Shown here: in pieces, positions 1 through 12,874 of the stretch
How positions within the stretch are numbered: the stretch's first letter is position 1
Layout of the letters: every line of letters begins with the position of its first letter
Source: Oscarella lobularis
Taxonomy: Eukaryota; Porifera; Homoscleromorpha; Homosclerophorida; Oscarellidae
Direction: 5' to 3'
Length of the DNA: 64,000 nt
Assembly: GCF_947507565.1 (NCBI RefSeq)
Contig: NC_089184.1
Location: forward strand, 2,542,001-2,606,000
Program-made: the position numbers and the translations under genes
Notes under the pieces: model-generated
The model's input: only the letters and a program-made list of their open reading frames with translations
Databases searched by the model: none
Told to the model about the DNA's origin: nothing

Positions 1-260
1 GTGACGCGTACAACATCAACTGAATCCATGGCCCTAGAATAAAAATACTTTTACTGAATCGTGCTCTTCTACTTCTCTTTTTCCTTCTCCTACTCATATA
101 GTCTCTATGACTTATAATTCAGTTCACAGCCGGAATACCACTTTCATCTATCATCAGTTCATTTCTTGCAAATCGCATCAACTATTCACCTTTACTTTTA
201 AACGATTTCTTCTCGGCCCTCTTCCAACCGACAAACGCTCTTGAGTTGAGTACGTTCACG
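1..260. repeat. Dispersed repeat family B, partial copy
   Basis: The first bases (gtgacgcgtacaacatcaac, then tgaatccatggccctaga) recur almost exactly at 2321. Related versions occur near 5770, 58995 and 60785. The copy loses similarity before about 300. No coding potential is visible. From 260 to 600 I see nothing that can be named. Confidence 0.6.
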
Positions 261-599
261 TGAAAATCCCTTAAGTCACTTTCTCATTAGTATTTGTTGG
301 AGACGTTTATATTTCTTGAGTGGGAACCAACGTATTTATTTCATCTTCTTTTCAGGGTAAATTACCACGTGATGATTTATCTGTTTAGGGACGTCGTCTT
401 ATGACTCTTAGCTCTACGTAATAGCTGCTCGATTGGATTGTTTCGCATTGCTTATTACCTCTCATCAACAATCTGATGGCATTCGATGAATATAGAATTT
501 GATGACGTAGAGGATCCTGGACGGGCCTCTACCTAGAAATCATGCTCAAACGTAAAATTTTTAGCCAAAATTTTTAACATACGTATATTGCTTTGTTTT

Positions 600-2310
600 C
601 TAGGTATTGCTTTGTTTTCTAGGTCCGTCACCATGGTAACACGTGTGCATGTTTATCATGTAAAGGAAGAGGGGTCTCCCGGATAAAAGTCCAAGGCGTG
701 TGTTACCATGTAGACGACGAATGTGGTCATTTTATTGATAGAACTTATGCTTGTAGTCTACGTTCATGACCATGGCAACGCGAGTGCACGACGCCTTTTT
801 GTGATATCACTTCGCGGATTTCAAGTTGAAGTAAGTTCTTTCCTCGTGGTTTTTATAGAATGTTCACGTCGCTTTTTTGCAGGCAAAAACTCTCTCCTCT
901 CCCTCTCTTGTAACCTCGTAAAAGTGATTAATTTTTCAACATTTATATTAGACTTAATTACATCATTAGAAGATTGACTGTACTACGAGTTCTTTGTAAC
1001 AGTGTACACTTCATTTTGTTGGGCTTCAGGAGATGTTGGTAATTTATTTCTATCGTTTTCTTTCGCCGTATTAATTCTGTTGTCCTTTCAGGGAGTATGA
1101 GTTGGTGACCTATCTAGAAACTCTTTTGGGAAGGAGTTCTGAGAAAGAAGATGTCTCAGAATCGGCTTTGTTTTTATATTTCAAATGACTCTTTTCATAC
1201 CGTAGTTGTAGTAGAGATAGTCGCAGAGTAGTAGTGTAGACGTACAGTAGCGTGGCGACGACGGAGTCCTGAGCACGACCCTGCATTAGATATGAAACTG
1301 CTCCGAGACCTCCTTGAAGAGGAGTCGTGTGCACGCGCGTCGCAGTCACACAATAACGTAGACTTACGCAAGCTACAAACCTTTAGTAAATAAAACCCGG
1401 AAGTAAACCGGAATGTATGAAAAACTTTGCACATGGGTCTTGTTTGTTTCGCTGTCCACCTGCACGGACCGCGAGGGTCCGTACAAGCTTCGGTTGGGCG
1501 GGGGTCATCCTCCCTACTCCCCCGTCGGAGTTAGAGCCTGTTTAGTCTCCCGGCTCGGACGCCTGGGACCGGCAGCCCTCGGATGTGAGTTCTGTCGGCC
1601 TGGTTCCAGGGGGACCGCTATTGTAACCCACCGCGTCTTCCTAAGTGGGGTGGCAATTTATCACTCGTGCCACTGGAGTAGGGGATTGAATGTCCTGCGT
1701 TCAAGCCACGTTTATCCTCTCTGGCTCAAGAGTTGGGCCGGTTTAGTTTAGTCACCTCGGGGCCCAGAGGTAAATGTGGCTACAAAACAAAAATAAGCAG
1801 TTCAGATCAAAATTAATGTAAAGAACCTGAAGCGAAACCAGAAATCTTTTGCGCTCTCTTTGCGATCCCACAGATATAGTCCATAAAAGAGCTTGAGGTA
1901 ATTGAGTGCCCATGACGTTGGAGAACGTTTCTCCTTTAAAGAGAAACCCAGATTGGCATTATTCGCTGTGGCTTTATATACAGTACTGATGACACTAGAG
2001 AACAATCTCATTTTAGACTTATATCTAATCTTTGGATGTACTACATTACCTAGTTTGAATGTTTCGTTGACTGGACAAAAAACGACATTCTAGATTGTTT
2101 GTCGTGAAGCTTTGCGTCGTTGTATTCGTCATCGCTGCTACGGGCTACAGAGCAGAGAGATTTGTCTTAGCGTTTTTTTAGCCTTTTCACTTTTACCTGT
2201 AACAGGTTCGATGTTGGAATGCCGGTTTCCGAAAAAGTTTGACGGAATTCGCGACTCTGTTCTGCACACTTCGTCCTCGTTTCTACGGGCAACAGAGAGA
2301 TGATTTCCTG
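600..2310. repeat. Dispersed repeat family A, copy 1 (gene-derived duplicate)
   Basis: This stretch matches 59105-60690 over most of its length, and its first ~580 bases match 9925-10490. It looks like a duplicated gene fragment rather than a transposon. Near 1094-1186 it keeps a short exon-like reading (REYELVTYLETLLG...) homologous to the first exon of the TPR pseudogene at 10404. Here that reading ends in a stop soon after the point where the TPR gene continues. A GC-rich stretch at about 1445-1790 is shared with 59930-60270. I see no terminal inverted repeats. Confidence 0.6.
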
Positions 2311-2320
2311 TTGGAAGTCC

Positions 2321-3345
2321 CGTGACGCGTACAACATCAACTGAATCCATGGCCCTAGAATAAAAGCACTTTTACTGAATCGTGCTCTTCTACTTCTCTT
2401 TTTCCTTCTCTTACTTATATATAGTCTCTAGGACTAATAATGCCGGAATACTACTTTGATCTATCATCAATTCATTTGCTTGCAAATCACATCAACTATT
2501 CTCCTTTACTTTCAAACGATTTCTTCTCGGCCCTCTTCCTACCGACAAACGCTCTTGAGTTGACTACGTTAACGTGACAATACCCTGAATGAACATCATG
2601 GAAAGTATTATGTTGCAAAAGCACGAGATCCAAATATTACAGCTATTGATTTACTCTATCTACTTCTGAGGATGAGAGTTGGGTTGGCGTCACCTGGAAG
2701 GTGTCCGTTAGCGCGAGAAACAAAAGAGAAAACATTTCCTAAAAACTCAAACCGATGAAATGTAGAATCATAATACATGTAATTCTAATCCTTCACTCGT
2801 ATTCAAAAAACGCCCACACAAGAACATTTCAACAAGAAAAAGTCTGACGACGTCCTCGTAGAGAAAGAATCGCCTTGGCTACACGTTCCAGAAGATCAAT
2901 AATAGAAGTCTATAGGCACCTGTACATGTGTGCATAGAAAAAATTGATACTCTACTCTGATCCGTGCTCACTTCAAACAGGAGTCACACTCCATCTTTTA
3001 AATGAGATTCTCTCCTCTCAAATCGTTTTCCTTGCTATTTATGAAAAAATTCAATGATATTTCGTTTTCTCGTATCTCTCACCGCTGCTGCTGATCGTCG
3101 TCCTGGTGCATTAGATTGCAATATACACGTTTCTCTTTGCCTAGGAGAGAGAGCGAGGAGGAGAATGAGCGTGGAAAATGTCTGCGACGTTTCTAACGAG
3201 ACCTGGCGCTTCGAATAGGGAGTCTCCCGTCAAAGTGCCAAAGGAAAACGAAGCGTGCTCTAGAAAACGATAGCAAAACGATCCTGGAAACGGTGAAGCG
3301 ACGAGAAAGATTTAAGTGCAACAACTCCCGTATAAGGCTATAGCA
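2321..3345. repeat. Dispersed repeat family B, copy 1 (long)
   Basis: About 1 kb is shared with 5663-6770 and, in its second half, with 52563-53145. Shared landmarks are a block near 2660-2740 (gatgagagt...ggcgtcacctggaaggtgtc), a block near 2890-2960 (agaagatcaataatagaagt) and a block near 3060-3150 ending in tttgcctaggagagag. On the minus strand the first block could encode a C-terminal peptide, but I cannot assign a gene. It may be a duplicated promoter or gene end. Confidence 0.55.
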
Positions 3346-3380
3346 CGTGAATACGAATACTATTTTATCGTAATTTTGTA

Positions 3381-3637
3381 CAGTACATCCTCGATTATCC
3401 GAACCCCAATGTTTCAGGGGGAGGTTCGGATAATCAAAATTTCGGATAATCGAGGGTACGCTAGAATCGAACCAACGGTTCGAAGAAAGCAATTTTGGAA
3501 AATTGCCGTAACTTTTTTACGTCAATGACGTCATTTAAGCATAGCGCGTTAGCAAATTCGATCACGTGACTTAAAATTTACGTTTCGGATAATCGAGGGT
3601 TCGGTTAAACGAGGTTCGGATAATCGAGGATGTACTG
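3381..3637. mobile_element. MITE with 24-bp inverted ends and TA target duplication (Tc1/mariner-pogo type)
   Basis: The left end cagtacatcctcgattatcc and the right end ggataatcgaggatgtactg are exact inverted repeats that extend to 24 bp. Both are flanked by TA (3379-3380 and 3638-3639). The 257-bp interior has further copies of ggataatcgagg but no coding sequence. The size, the CAG...CTG ends and the TA duplication are those of non-autonomous pogo/Tigger-like elements. Confidence 0.9.
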
Positions 3638-3784
3638 TACTACAGCAATTCCACTCGCCCTTTTGGATCGCGCATGTAAAAATTTTGGGTAGACTTACAT
3701 CAACTGTCGTCAAAGAAACAATTACATGAACGATGAGCGATCTAAAGAAAAAACACGAATGATTATATAAAAACCAAAAAAAGT

Positions 3785-5071
3785 TTACATTTTCAAACAT
3801 TCACCTAAGTTTTCTGTACCCTGCGCTCCCCCCACTACAATTAATTGATTGTCTTTTGTTGTACATGCACCATGTCTGCATCGTCGCTTATTCATTGATG
3901 GCAAAGGAAGCCAATCCCCAGACAATTCATCATACATTTCAACACGATTGCTGCATCCCCATTCTTTCTCTCCCCCTGTTGCGACGACTTTCCCATTCCA
4001 TGATGACAATTGACACCATAGCTTTGTAGTTGGCTTGATATCAATCCACTCCTGTTTCTCTATTGAAAAGCATTCAACTGAATTCCCCGCATCAAACCCT
4101 CCTCCAACAAACATTGTGCCATCAATAACTGCCAATGCACACGAAGACCGTTCGTTCTTCATTTTCTTTATTTGTTTCCATTCTCCCTTATTAATATCAA
4201 AACAATCAACTCGATCACTCCAAAACCCTCCAACAAGATAAATGTTCCCATTGTGTCGAATCGCCGATCTGCATTTAAGTTGATATTCATGTGGTATTTT
4301 AGTTAATAATTCTAAAACTCTCGTTTCACTTTTTCATTCATAAATTCTTGAACATAGACCCGTGTCATTGATATCCATGACATATCCTTTCCCTTCACAT
4401 CCAAAGACACTCCCTGTGCAATGAATCCCCGGGAGATGATGATTCTTTCCCTCCCACGCCCCCTTCTTCAACTGAAACATTCTATCTATGTAACCAACAT
4501 GTAGCATTCCATTGATTTCAGCCACACGTCCATATGGCCAACAATCAATTAACATGTTGGACATGTTTGTCTCCCATTTGAGATTTGGACTTCCCATCAA
4601 AGGTCCAATCTAAATTATCCAATTAATTAAAAACACTAAAATCGATTTCTTTAGACACGTCCACGTTAGTTCTTAAACCGATGTTCGTCACTTTCTCTTT
4701 GTCCTTCTCTTCTCTCTCCTTCTTTAATTCTCTTTCCAATTCTTTGATTTTTTCTTCACTTTTCAACGAAAGCTTTGTACGTTCTTCGTGTTCATTTCCC
4801 TCAATTATTCGTGCGACGTGTTCCTGTCCTTTGGTTTTTCTCAAAACATTCAAAAATCGGTCAAACGAATGGGGGCCTCTTCTAGGCAAAATGGAAACAA
4901 GAAGTGTACCTGACCTTTTCTGGTCATCGATAGAATCAAGAGAGAGCCTCTCATATTCTTGAGCAGTGATGAGTTCGTCGGAGAGAAGACGACTGAGGAA
5001 AGTGAGAGGCATGAGAATTCAATCAGATCGTGTAAAATCGAATGCACACGCGTTTTCCATCTCTGATCCAT
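3785..5071 (-). pseudogene. CARD-coiled-coil-kelch protein, copy 1 (disrupted)
   Basis: Two exons are visible. The upstream exon starts at ATG 5071 and has a CARD-like six-helix pattern (LLSDELITAQEY..., then LLVSILPRRG), followed by a strongly charged coiled coil (ERELKKEREEKDKEK). A ~50-nt intron leads to a kelch exon ending at 3785 with about five repeats carrying the VGG turn and a C-terminal ECLKM. Two lesions are present. A one-base frameshift near 5016 separates MDQRWKTRVHSILHDLIE from the rest of the CARD. A TGA near 4332 replaces the Trp of the conserved IYEWKSETR block. By family, a CARD recruits other CARD proteins and kelch propellers bind partners, so a signalling adaptor role is inferred. 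Sequencing error is an alternative to decay. Confidence 0.75.
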
Positions 5072-5079
5072 TTCAAAGA

Positions 5080-5660
5080 GAGCGGAACAGCAAACGAAGC
5101 AACGTCAAAGCGAGATAAACAAAAGTGGGGACTTCGGGGACTTCAAAGAGGACGTCAACAGAATTTGCGACTGCGCCGATCGACTCTTCGTAGAAAGAAG
5201 AGATCGCAACTTTTCGTGGTCCTAAGAAGTCCAGAATGCTCATTTAAAGGTTTTTGGTTTTAGTTTTCGTGGATAGATGTTCCTGTCAGTGTTCAAGTTT
5301 GTTCGCGTTTCCTCTGCTCGAGCTCGATTGCAACGTGAATTTCGATTTATTTTGTCTTGGCAGATGCGTTTGCCGTTGCTCCTATGGCTCCATTATGACA
5401 GTCAAATCTGGTAAACAAAGAATATTATTCTGGTACTTTGTGCACTGTATGTTTGGATACAGAAATGCCGTCAAGAGAACAATGCAGAGATATTCTTCTC
5501 GTAAGTTAACTAAATTGCATATATATATATATATACCGGTATATAGATTGCTATCCACTTGGGACTTTGAGACTGACATTGAATTATTTTAATTTAATCA
5601 AATACCACGAGTAGAAGATGTGGGATTGTGACGTACCGCGTATAGTGTGTTGCCCAACAA
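5080..5660. other. Non-coding interval with short AT microsatellite
   Basis: No gene is supported here. It contains an alternating AT tract at about 5519-5534. The presumed promoter of the CARD-kelch gene that reads leftward from 5071 would lie in this interval, but I see no decisive motif. Confidence 0.4.
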
Positions 5661-5662
5661 AA

Positions 5663-6770
5663 AGGAGATCATTGGAAAGTCTTTGGTATGCCTTCTCCAC
5701 TTCCTTCATCAACAATCAAACTAAAGAGAGCTCCTCTCTTCTCAAAGGCGACACGTCAATACTGAATACACGTGACGCCTACAGAATCAACTAAATCCCT
5801 GGCCCTAGATCAATTCCTCAATTCCTGAATCATGGTAATTGCCCTGCGTCTTTTCGTTGTCTCCCTGCCTCTTTGACCTATCATCAAATCATTAAATTGC
5901 AAATCACATCAACTACCCTCTTTTACTTTCAAATGATGAATTCTTTCGCTCGTGAGTCGACTACGTCCACGTGACCATCCCAAGAACACTTCAATCACGG
6001 AAATTCCTATATTGCAAAAGTACAGAAACTAAAATATTACTCATTGATTCATTGTATGACTACTTTTGGGCATGAGAAGGCAGGAATGACGTCACGCGAA
6101 AGGTGTCATTCAGAGCCAAAAAGAACGTGCAATAATTTCCTAAAACTCTAATCAATGAAAGCAAAAAATTTTATTCTAATACTACACTGGTATTCATAAA
6201 CACGCCCAAACAATTAATAATTAATTTCACCAAGAAAAAATCTGACCACGTCGCCGTAGAGAAAGAATCGCCTTGGCTTCACGCTCTCAGAAGATCAATA
6301 AAATGATTCTATAGGCACATGTCACACGTCAACACTCTACTCTGATCCGAGCTAACCTCAAACAGGAGTCAAAATCGCTTTGTTTCTGCTTTCTGAGAAA
6401 GAGATTCGCTCGACTCAAATCGGTTTTCGAGCCCTGTCTATATAGAAATTCGATAAAATCAAAAATACTTCGTTTTTCTCGTATCGCTTACAGCTGCGGC
6501 TGATCGTCATCGCGCTGAATTTGATTGCAATTGTCTAGCTACGTGCAGCCTTTCGGCATTCCTTTTTGCCTAGGAGAGAGAGATCGAGAGCGAGGAAAAC
6601 GTAGCAACGCCTCTTAATTAAGGGGGCCTGGCCCTTCGAATAGGAAGTCTCGCGTCAAATTACCAGACAATAAAACAAGCGTACTGCAGAAAACGATAGC
6701 AAGCGAATCTGGAAACGGTGAAGCAAAGAGAAAGATAGAAGTACAGCAACTCCCGTATGTAACCTGGAAT
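5663..6770. repeat. Dispersed repeat family B, copy 2 (long)
   Basis: It starts with aaaaaggagatcattgg, which is also found at 58897, and then runs parallel to 2321-3345 through to the sentence-like landmark agcaactcccgtat (3322 and 6747). The order of blocks is the same as in copy 1, so the whole ~1.1 kb was duplicated. Reading frames are broken and no product is assigned. From 6770 to 7340 I see only AT-rich non-coding DNA. Confidence 0.55.
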
Positions 6771-7339
6771 GCTCAATTATCATATCGTAATTTTATACGA
6801 TTTATGAATATGATTTACCAAGTTTTTAGTTCAGTATACTGAATCATACTGTCTAAATAGTACCGTTTTTCTGAGTACGCTTACATCAACTGCGATAAAT
6901 ACAGAAACGATTTAATTAGTGTCTACTCAATTTACTGTCTACTCAATTCAGATGTTTTTGCTAAAACCTAAATGAATTTTTTAATGTCAATAAGTCCAGT
7001 CTCATCTGATTGAAAAAAGCTTTAATTCCCTTTGATTCAATTCCACTTTCACTGTGCTTTGACATTGCAGTCTCAACCACAGAAAATTGCTAATATTTAG
7101 ATCATGTCAAGTAAAGCAGAAACGTAGAATTAAACCACATAATTTTAATAATAAATTATTAGATAACTAGATAATAAATATTTACGTAACTAGAAAATCG
7201 CTTTAGAAAAAAAACGAGAACGGGCCTCCGCGAGGGGCCTCACCTTCCGTGTCGCGTCCATCCCGTCCTGGTGGAGACGATTAAACGTTTCAGCAAGCGC
7301 TTTTGAATTTGGCTTGGTGCATGACCGTCGATCTTTTCG

Positions 7340-9800
7340 GTTTCTTCGTCTCCCTAGCTCACTATATATCGTCTCGAGAGCTACCTGAATCTGCTGCAAC
7401 ACCGCGCCTCATCTTCATCCTTTGGTTGGTTCGGCGGTTGCTGGCTCTTTCGCGGGTTTCTCGGCTTAATTCTATCCCCACGGGCCGGGGACATTCTTTT
7501 CGCGATTCAGCTGTGGAGCTTTTGGACTTGCGGACCGCTATAAGGTAAAAGACGCTCTTGTGAGCCTTGTGAGTATTGTACAAAGGTTTATTGAAGCTGC
7601 TCTCTGCATCGGCCAGTCTACTTGATTACAGACTGTGAAAAGTTCGATTCAATTAATGAAGCAATATCGCCTTTTCTGAAAGAGTTTCACGTCGAAAAAA
7701 CGGCATGCAGCGGTAGACATTCAATTGTTTAATCTTGCCAACGGAAATTAGGTCCTCCTTTGCTCAAAATTCGAATTTCTCTGCGTCCGCGGAATTTTCA
7801 TTTTTCCTTTTCACCGGCGTTATATCAGAAACTGCGAAAAAGCCTGAGAAATTCATTTCAAGCGTAGCGGGAATTTTCGTCTCACTGAACGGTGAGCAAT
7901 CGACAAAAAAAGACGAATTTTTATTGGAACCCAAAAACATATTTACATTTTCAAACATTCAGCTGAGTTCCTTGCACTCCATCCCCCCACTACAATCAAT
8001 TGATTAACTTTTGTTGTACATGCACCATGTCTGTATCTTCCCTTATTCATTATTGGCAATGGAAGCCAATCTCCAGACAATTCATCATATATTTCAACAC
8101 ATTTGCTATATCCACTTCCTCCCGTTGCGACGAGTTTCCCATTCCACGATAACACTTCACACATTTTCTTTTTAGTTGGTTTGATATCAATGAACTCTTT
8201 CTCCATTGAGAAACATTCAACTAGATTCCCCGCACCTCTCCCTCCTTCAACAAACCAATTACAGCCAATGAACACCAACCCCGTTTATTCCGCATTTTCT
8301 TTATTGGTTCCCATTCCCCCTTATTCATATCAAAACAATCAACTCTATCACTCCCCCAACCTCCCACACGATACATGTTTCCATTATGTCCAATTGCTGA
8401 TCTTCCATCCAGTTGATAGCCATCTGGTACTTTAGTTAATAATTCTAAATCTCTCGTTTCACTTTTCCATTCATAAATACTCTTGCATCGATCCCTGTCG
8501 TTGATATCCATAACATATCCTTTCCCTTCACATTCAAAGACACTCCCTATGCGTTTAATTCCCGGCAGAAGATGCTTCTCTCTCTCCCACGCTCCCTTCC
8601 TAAACTGAAACATTCTATCCTCCCAACAAACATGAAGCATTCCATTGATTTCAGCCGCGCATCCATATGGCTTACAATAACCAATGGGCATATTTGGTAT
8701 GTTTGTGTCCCATTTGAGACTGGGACTTCCCATCGAAGGACCAATCTAAGGTAAGTCCCAATCACATTTCTATCAACCCACTTCAACAACCTTATTTCTC
8801 AATCCGACAACAGTCATTTCGGCGTGAGCGAGATCTCCCTTCAATTTTTTCACTTTCTCATTCACAAGTCGATCAATTTCACTCTCTATATACATAGAAT
8901 TTATTGAGTCAAATCCCATCCAAGCACATTGCCGAATAGTACTTCTCTTTCGTGGCTCCAATAACTGCCGCACAACATGCTCTTGTCGTTCCGTTCCTCG
9001 TAGAACGTCAACAAACTCGTCGAAGGCGTCTCACCTTTTCGCGGCAAAATGTCAACAAGGAGCATGCGCGATTTGTCTTCCTTCGTCTTGAACGAATCGC
9101 GCAGCATTGCGTATTGCTCTCGAGAGACGAGTCTCTCGGCGAGAAGACGATCTAGAACGGACAAGGGATCGAACACTTCGACGATCGACGGAAGATTGTC
9201 GTGGACGCGATTTCTCCATCGTTTATCCATAGCAGACGCTTCTCTCTTCTCTCTTTCGCGGCGAGGGAAACAATGGGGAGATGCGAGGGGAATTGCGCAC
9301 TAAATAAACGTCAGAGTTGGTTCGGGGGGAGTCCCGCGGCCCTTTCGAGGGCACGTAATCAATATTTTTACAAAGGTCACTTGACGTCGTCAACTTTTGC
9401 TTTGTGTGCGAGAAGAGCTTTGGGTACCTTTCGTGTAGGAAAAACAATAATATAACTGGTCTTTGGATGTCAATTTCATTGTTTTGTAAAGTCAATCATA
9501 ACGAAACCTTTTCTCATTTAATTTGAGTCTTAGATTAGTCATCGCGATTTATTGATCAATGTCAAAGTTAATTCATATTCTCCATCAGATTTCACCTTTT
9601 TAAAAATTGACATCACCATTACATGTATTTTTATTCTTGAGCAAACGTCAACTATGGTACATGAGTGCTTTTTCATAGACAAGAAAACGAGGACGAAGTA
9701 TCCGTTAGTTGTAATGAATTGAGATGCTAATATTATTTTGTTGCAGGTTAGGTCACGCGTGAACGAGTTTCTTCGCCAGATGAGCTCTTCTGTCATTCAA
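7340..9800. repeat. Segmental duplication carrying a CARD-kelch gene, copy A
   Basis: This block is colinear with 16345-18785. It runs from tccctagctca near 7351 (compare 16350) through the complete CARD-kelch gene to ttgttgcaggttagg near 9741 (compare 18757). The two blocks differ by many substitutions and small indels, so the duplication is not recent. Confidence 0.8.
7943..9230 (-). pseudogene. CARD-coiled-coil-kelch protein, copy 2 (disrupted)
   Basis: The start ATG at 9228-9230 gives MDKRWRNRVHDNLPSIVEVF, the first helices of a CARD. The domain continues with LLAERLVSREQYAMLRD and LLVDILPRKGE. A single-base deletion near 9029 (relative to the copy at 18030) shifts the frame before the last CARD helices. 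In the shifted frame the coiled coil (SEIDRLVNEKVKKLKGD) is intact. The kelch exon runs from 8745 to 7943 and has a second frameshift near 8262, after WCSLAV. Otherwise the kelch repeats are well preserved, down to the ECLKM end. Its structure matches the genes at 3785 and 16923. Confidence 0.75.
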
Positions 9801-9924
9801 GCAACGTTTGAGAAGAGATGTGTTTTCTCTCCTCTGGTAATCGTAAATACGAATAATTATTTAATAACATTTCTACTTCAGTTAGACCGCCGGCTCTCAG
9901 TCACAACATACGTATATCGCTTTG

Positions 9925-10490
9925 TTTTTCTAGGTCCGTCACCATGGTAACACGTGTGAATTTGATGATGTAAAGGAAGACGGGTCTCCCTGATAAAAGT
10001 CCAGGGCGTTTGTTACCATGGAGTTGACGACTATGGTGATTTCATTGATGGAACTTATGCTTGTTGTCTACGTTCGTGACCAAGGCAACACGTGTGCATG
10101 ACGTCTTTTGTGATATCACTTTGGGGATATCATGTTGAAGTAAGGTGTCTTTCCTCGTCGTTTTTATAGAATGTTCTTGTCGCTTTTTCTGCAGGGAAAA
10201 GCTCTCTCCTCTCCCTCTCTTGTAACCTCGTAAAAGTGATTAATTAATCAACATTTATAATAGACTTAATTACATCATTAGTCGATTGAATGTACTACGA
10301 GATCTTTGTAACAGTGCGCACTTTATTTCGTTGGGCTTCAGGAGGTGTTGAAAATTTATTTTTGTCGTTTTCTTTTGCCGTGCTAATTCTGGTGTCCTTT
10401 CAGGGATTACGAATTGGTGATTTATCAAGAAACTCTGTTTGGGAAAGAAGTTTTGAGAAAAAAAGATGTCAAAGAATCGGCTTTTGAGTA
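9925..10490 (+). repeat. Dispersed repeat family A, copy 2 (5' part of the TPR/kinase pseudogene)
   Basis: It matches 600-1180 and 59105-59680, including tccgtcaccatggtaacacg and the intron-exon junction tttcagggattacgaattgg. Unlike the other two copies it continues into a real TPR coding region. This suggests that this copy is the parental arrangement, and that the others are 5' gene fragments carried elsewhere. Confidence 0.6.
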
Positions 10491-11280
10491 GGACTACGTC
10501 AAAGAGAAGTGATAATTAATATAATTTTTATTGATTTTAGCTCTTCTGCATTTGGCTAAATTGGCTGTCGAAATGGGCGACTTGGACAAAGCGGTTGATT
10601 GGATGGAAGAGCACGTTTCCATCATAAAAAGTCTTATGTCAGGTCCAAATAAAATAATTTCAGGTAAACAATACAACTCGGTACACGTGACACGAATCTT
10701 ATAACGTCCATATAGCACTTTTAAGCCTAAGAGCAATCTATCAAAAGAAGGAACTCGTAGCTGATGAAATAGTACTAATTACCAAAGTTCTTGACCTGCA
10801 AACAAGAACTGATAATCCATGTTCTTTGTCTATAGCAAAGAGTACATAGCCCCATATAAAATCTATATACACTTTATTTATTTTTTAGCTTTGAATGAGC
10901 TTGGAGCTCTGAATTTTTTAAGAAAGACGCTGTCAAGGCTGTCGAGTGTTTTCAGGAGTGTTTCAAGGTTGCTTCGGATCTTGATCAGGTGGAGATGAAG
11001 ACCGCGCTAGTTTGAGTTCTTCTTATGTCTACTTTTCTATTTATTTTTTGACGTGTGTTAGCTTGGGAGAATTTGAGTGCGTACGTTGGAAATGAGACGG
11101 AGGTTAACGCTTCCGAGACTTGCGCCACGTCGATGGATGAAATTGTAAGAGTGCCTTTATGGGAGTATGACAATTTTGGGATTAGACGTCTTTTTATAGG
11201 AAAACGAATCCAAGAGTAGCTGCAACGCTGCCTTAAAGACAAGAGTTTCCCAAAGCAAAGACCTACGAATAAATATTTTA
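10404..11280 (+). pseudogene. TPR-repeat protein, 5' half (disrupted)
   Basis: Short exons separated by ~60-nt introns encode TPR-like helices. After tttcag at 10403 comes DYELVIYQETLFGKEVL..., then ALLHLAKLAVEMGDLDKAV (about 10540), SLRAIYQKKELVADEI (about 10720), and LNELGAL followed, after a frameshift near 10922, by KDAVKAVECFQECFKVASD. A further exon gives AWENLSAYVGNETEVNASET (about 11060). The frameshift within one TPR marks it as a pseudogene or a sequencing problem. The kinase remnant downstream (12290-12874) lies in the same orientation, so a TPR-plus-kinase protein is possible but not shown. Between 11280 and 12280 I see only short decayed readings. Confidence 0.6.
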
Positions 11281-12279
11281 AAAAATATATTTCTATTAAT
11301 TAATTAAGGAGGCATGAATCGTCACAAAGATAGGACATTGTCTCCAATTTGTCCACAGGTTCCTCCTAGAAATTGGGTACGTCCTTTACCACCGAGAAAT
11401 AAGTATATATTGCGTTAATATTATTTATGGAATTAAACTTCGTGAGTGTTTTTTTCAAGGATGGGTACGAGGTCTAAAAGGAAGCCTCGCACTTCTAATG
11501 CTAAACCTCTTAATGTTAAGACTTCGGGTAGAGACTTCTGGTTTAGCTTTTGTTTGTAGTCTCATGATTTTTCTAGTTCCGGGTTCCGATGAGTTTCAGG
11601 ATCCTCGGAATCCGTCCAATATTTTTAGTTTTCTTTTAGCTAATAAGGAAATTAGTGCAATGAGTATAAGCAAAGAACAAAACCTCTCTCACAGTAAAAA
11701 ATATTTTTCAAAAATTAACATTATTGATGTACGTTGCTAAGGTTTTCTGAGTGATAGGCATCACTGTTATTTTATGAATCCGATTAGCAGCGAGCAGAAA
11801 GAAGTTTCAATAAAAACACTAAAAGTTAGTGCTAAATATTTAGAATTCAAAATATTGATGGCGGTACAATGGACGAGCGTTAACGCCATATATGTTTTTC
11901 ATTGAGGGTCGAATTCTTGTCCAACTCAATCACAAAAACATAACGACACTCTTTCGAATATCACCAGCAACGCGATAACCAATTAAAATAACACAGTACT
12001 TCAAAAACGGTTCAGTAATGCGATTCTTTGCCAAGGTCAACAAGAATAGATATTAGATACGTTTTAGTTGAAGAAGGGTAGTTTATCTTAGAAGTGTAGC
12101 ATTGGGAGAAAATTCTCTCTGTCTCAATTACTACACATGCTTACGGACATTTCTTCTGCAATGATTTATTTAACAAAAGCTATGCATTTTAAGAGTGAGT
12201 TAGTATTAGAGAAAGACGGACGTCAAATAAGTCTCTGCATGGACTCTAGATGGTATGGTATCTTCTCGTGTTGTCTACG

Positions 12280-12874
12280 TAACAGATGATGAACGCTGTC
12301 AGATCACAGACTTTGGTTTTGCACGCAAAGCCGTCAGCGGATCATGCAGCACAGACGCAGTATAAATTAAAATAAAAACATGTATTTGAAAAATTATTTC
12401 TCTCTTTCTTCTGATAGCATCTTCACGCTGTTCCAATTCAGTGGACGGCGCCAGATACTTTTTCTCCTATGCTTGAATGCACGTCGCAGTCGGATGTGTA
12501 GAGTTTTGGAATGTTCATCTGGGAATTGATGTCTCTGTGTTAGCATCCGCCTTATAAAGGAGTGAAGCACGAGCCTCCGTTTATACAGCGAGTACACGAT
12601 GGACTTAGACCAGAAATATTTAAAGTGAGAACGTCTACAAATTAATTAAATAATTAATGTTATTTTTTAGCCGTGTCGGTCGAAATTGAGGAAAGTGATG
12701 GAACAGTTCTGGAACTGTCGTCCACAGTATTGGCCGTCGTTTGAAACGCTGGAATTGAAATTATTGGACGAAATGCATAATTCAAATCGAAGTGGTTACT
12801 CGATAGGCCCAGATGTGGAATTCTTTGCTCCCGGTCATTTTGTAGAACGTATTAAGGTATTGTTGAAAGAGTAG
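12280..12874 (+). pseudogene. Tyrosine-kinase C-lobe remnant
   Basis: Conserved kinase subdomains appear in order. DDERCQITDFGFAR carries the DFG metal-binding motif (about 12288). Next comes VPIQWTAPDTFSP, equivalent to the PI-WTAPE block of tyrosine kinases (about 12433). Then SDV-stop-SFGMFIWELMSL follows, where the expected Trp of SDVWSFG is TAG. A second TAG follows after LMSLC, and an exon at about 12671 gives MEQFWNCRPQYWPSFETL, the subdomain XI R-P-F block, ending at 12874. The catalytic HRD loop and N-lobe are not recognisable. The protein is inactive unless the stops are edited or erroneous. Confidence 0.75.

Noticed and set aside
600-2310. Family A as an autonomous transposon
   Set aside because: No inverted ends, LTRs, target duplications or element proteins. 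Its exon-like piece matches a host TPR gene, so segmental duplication fits better.
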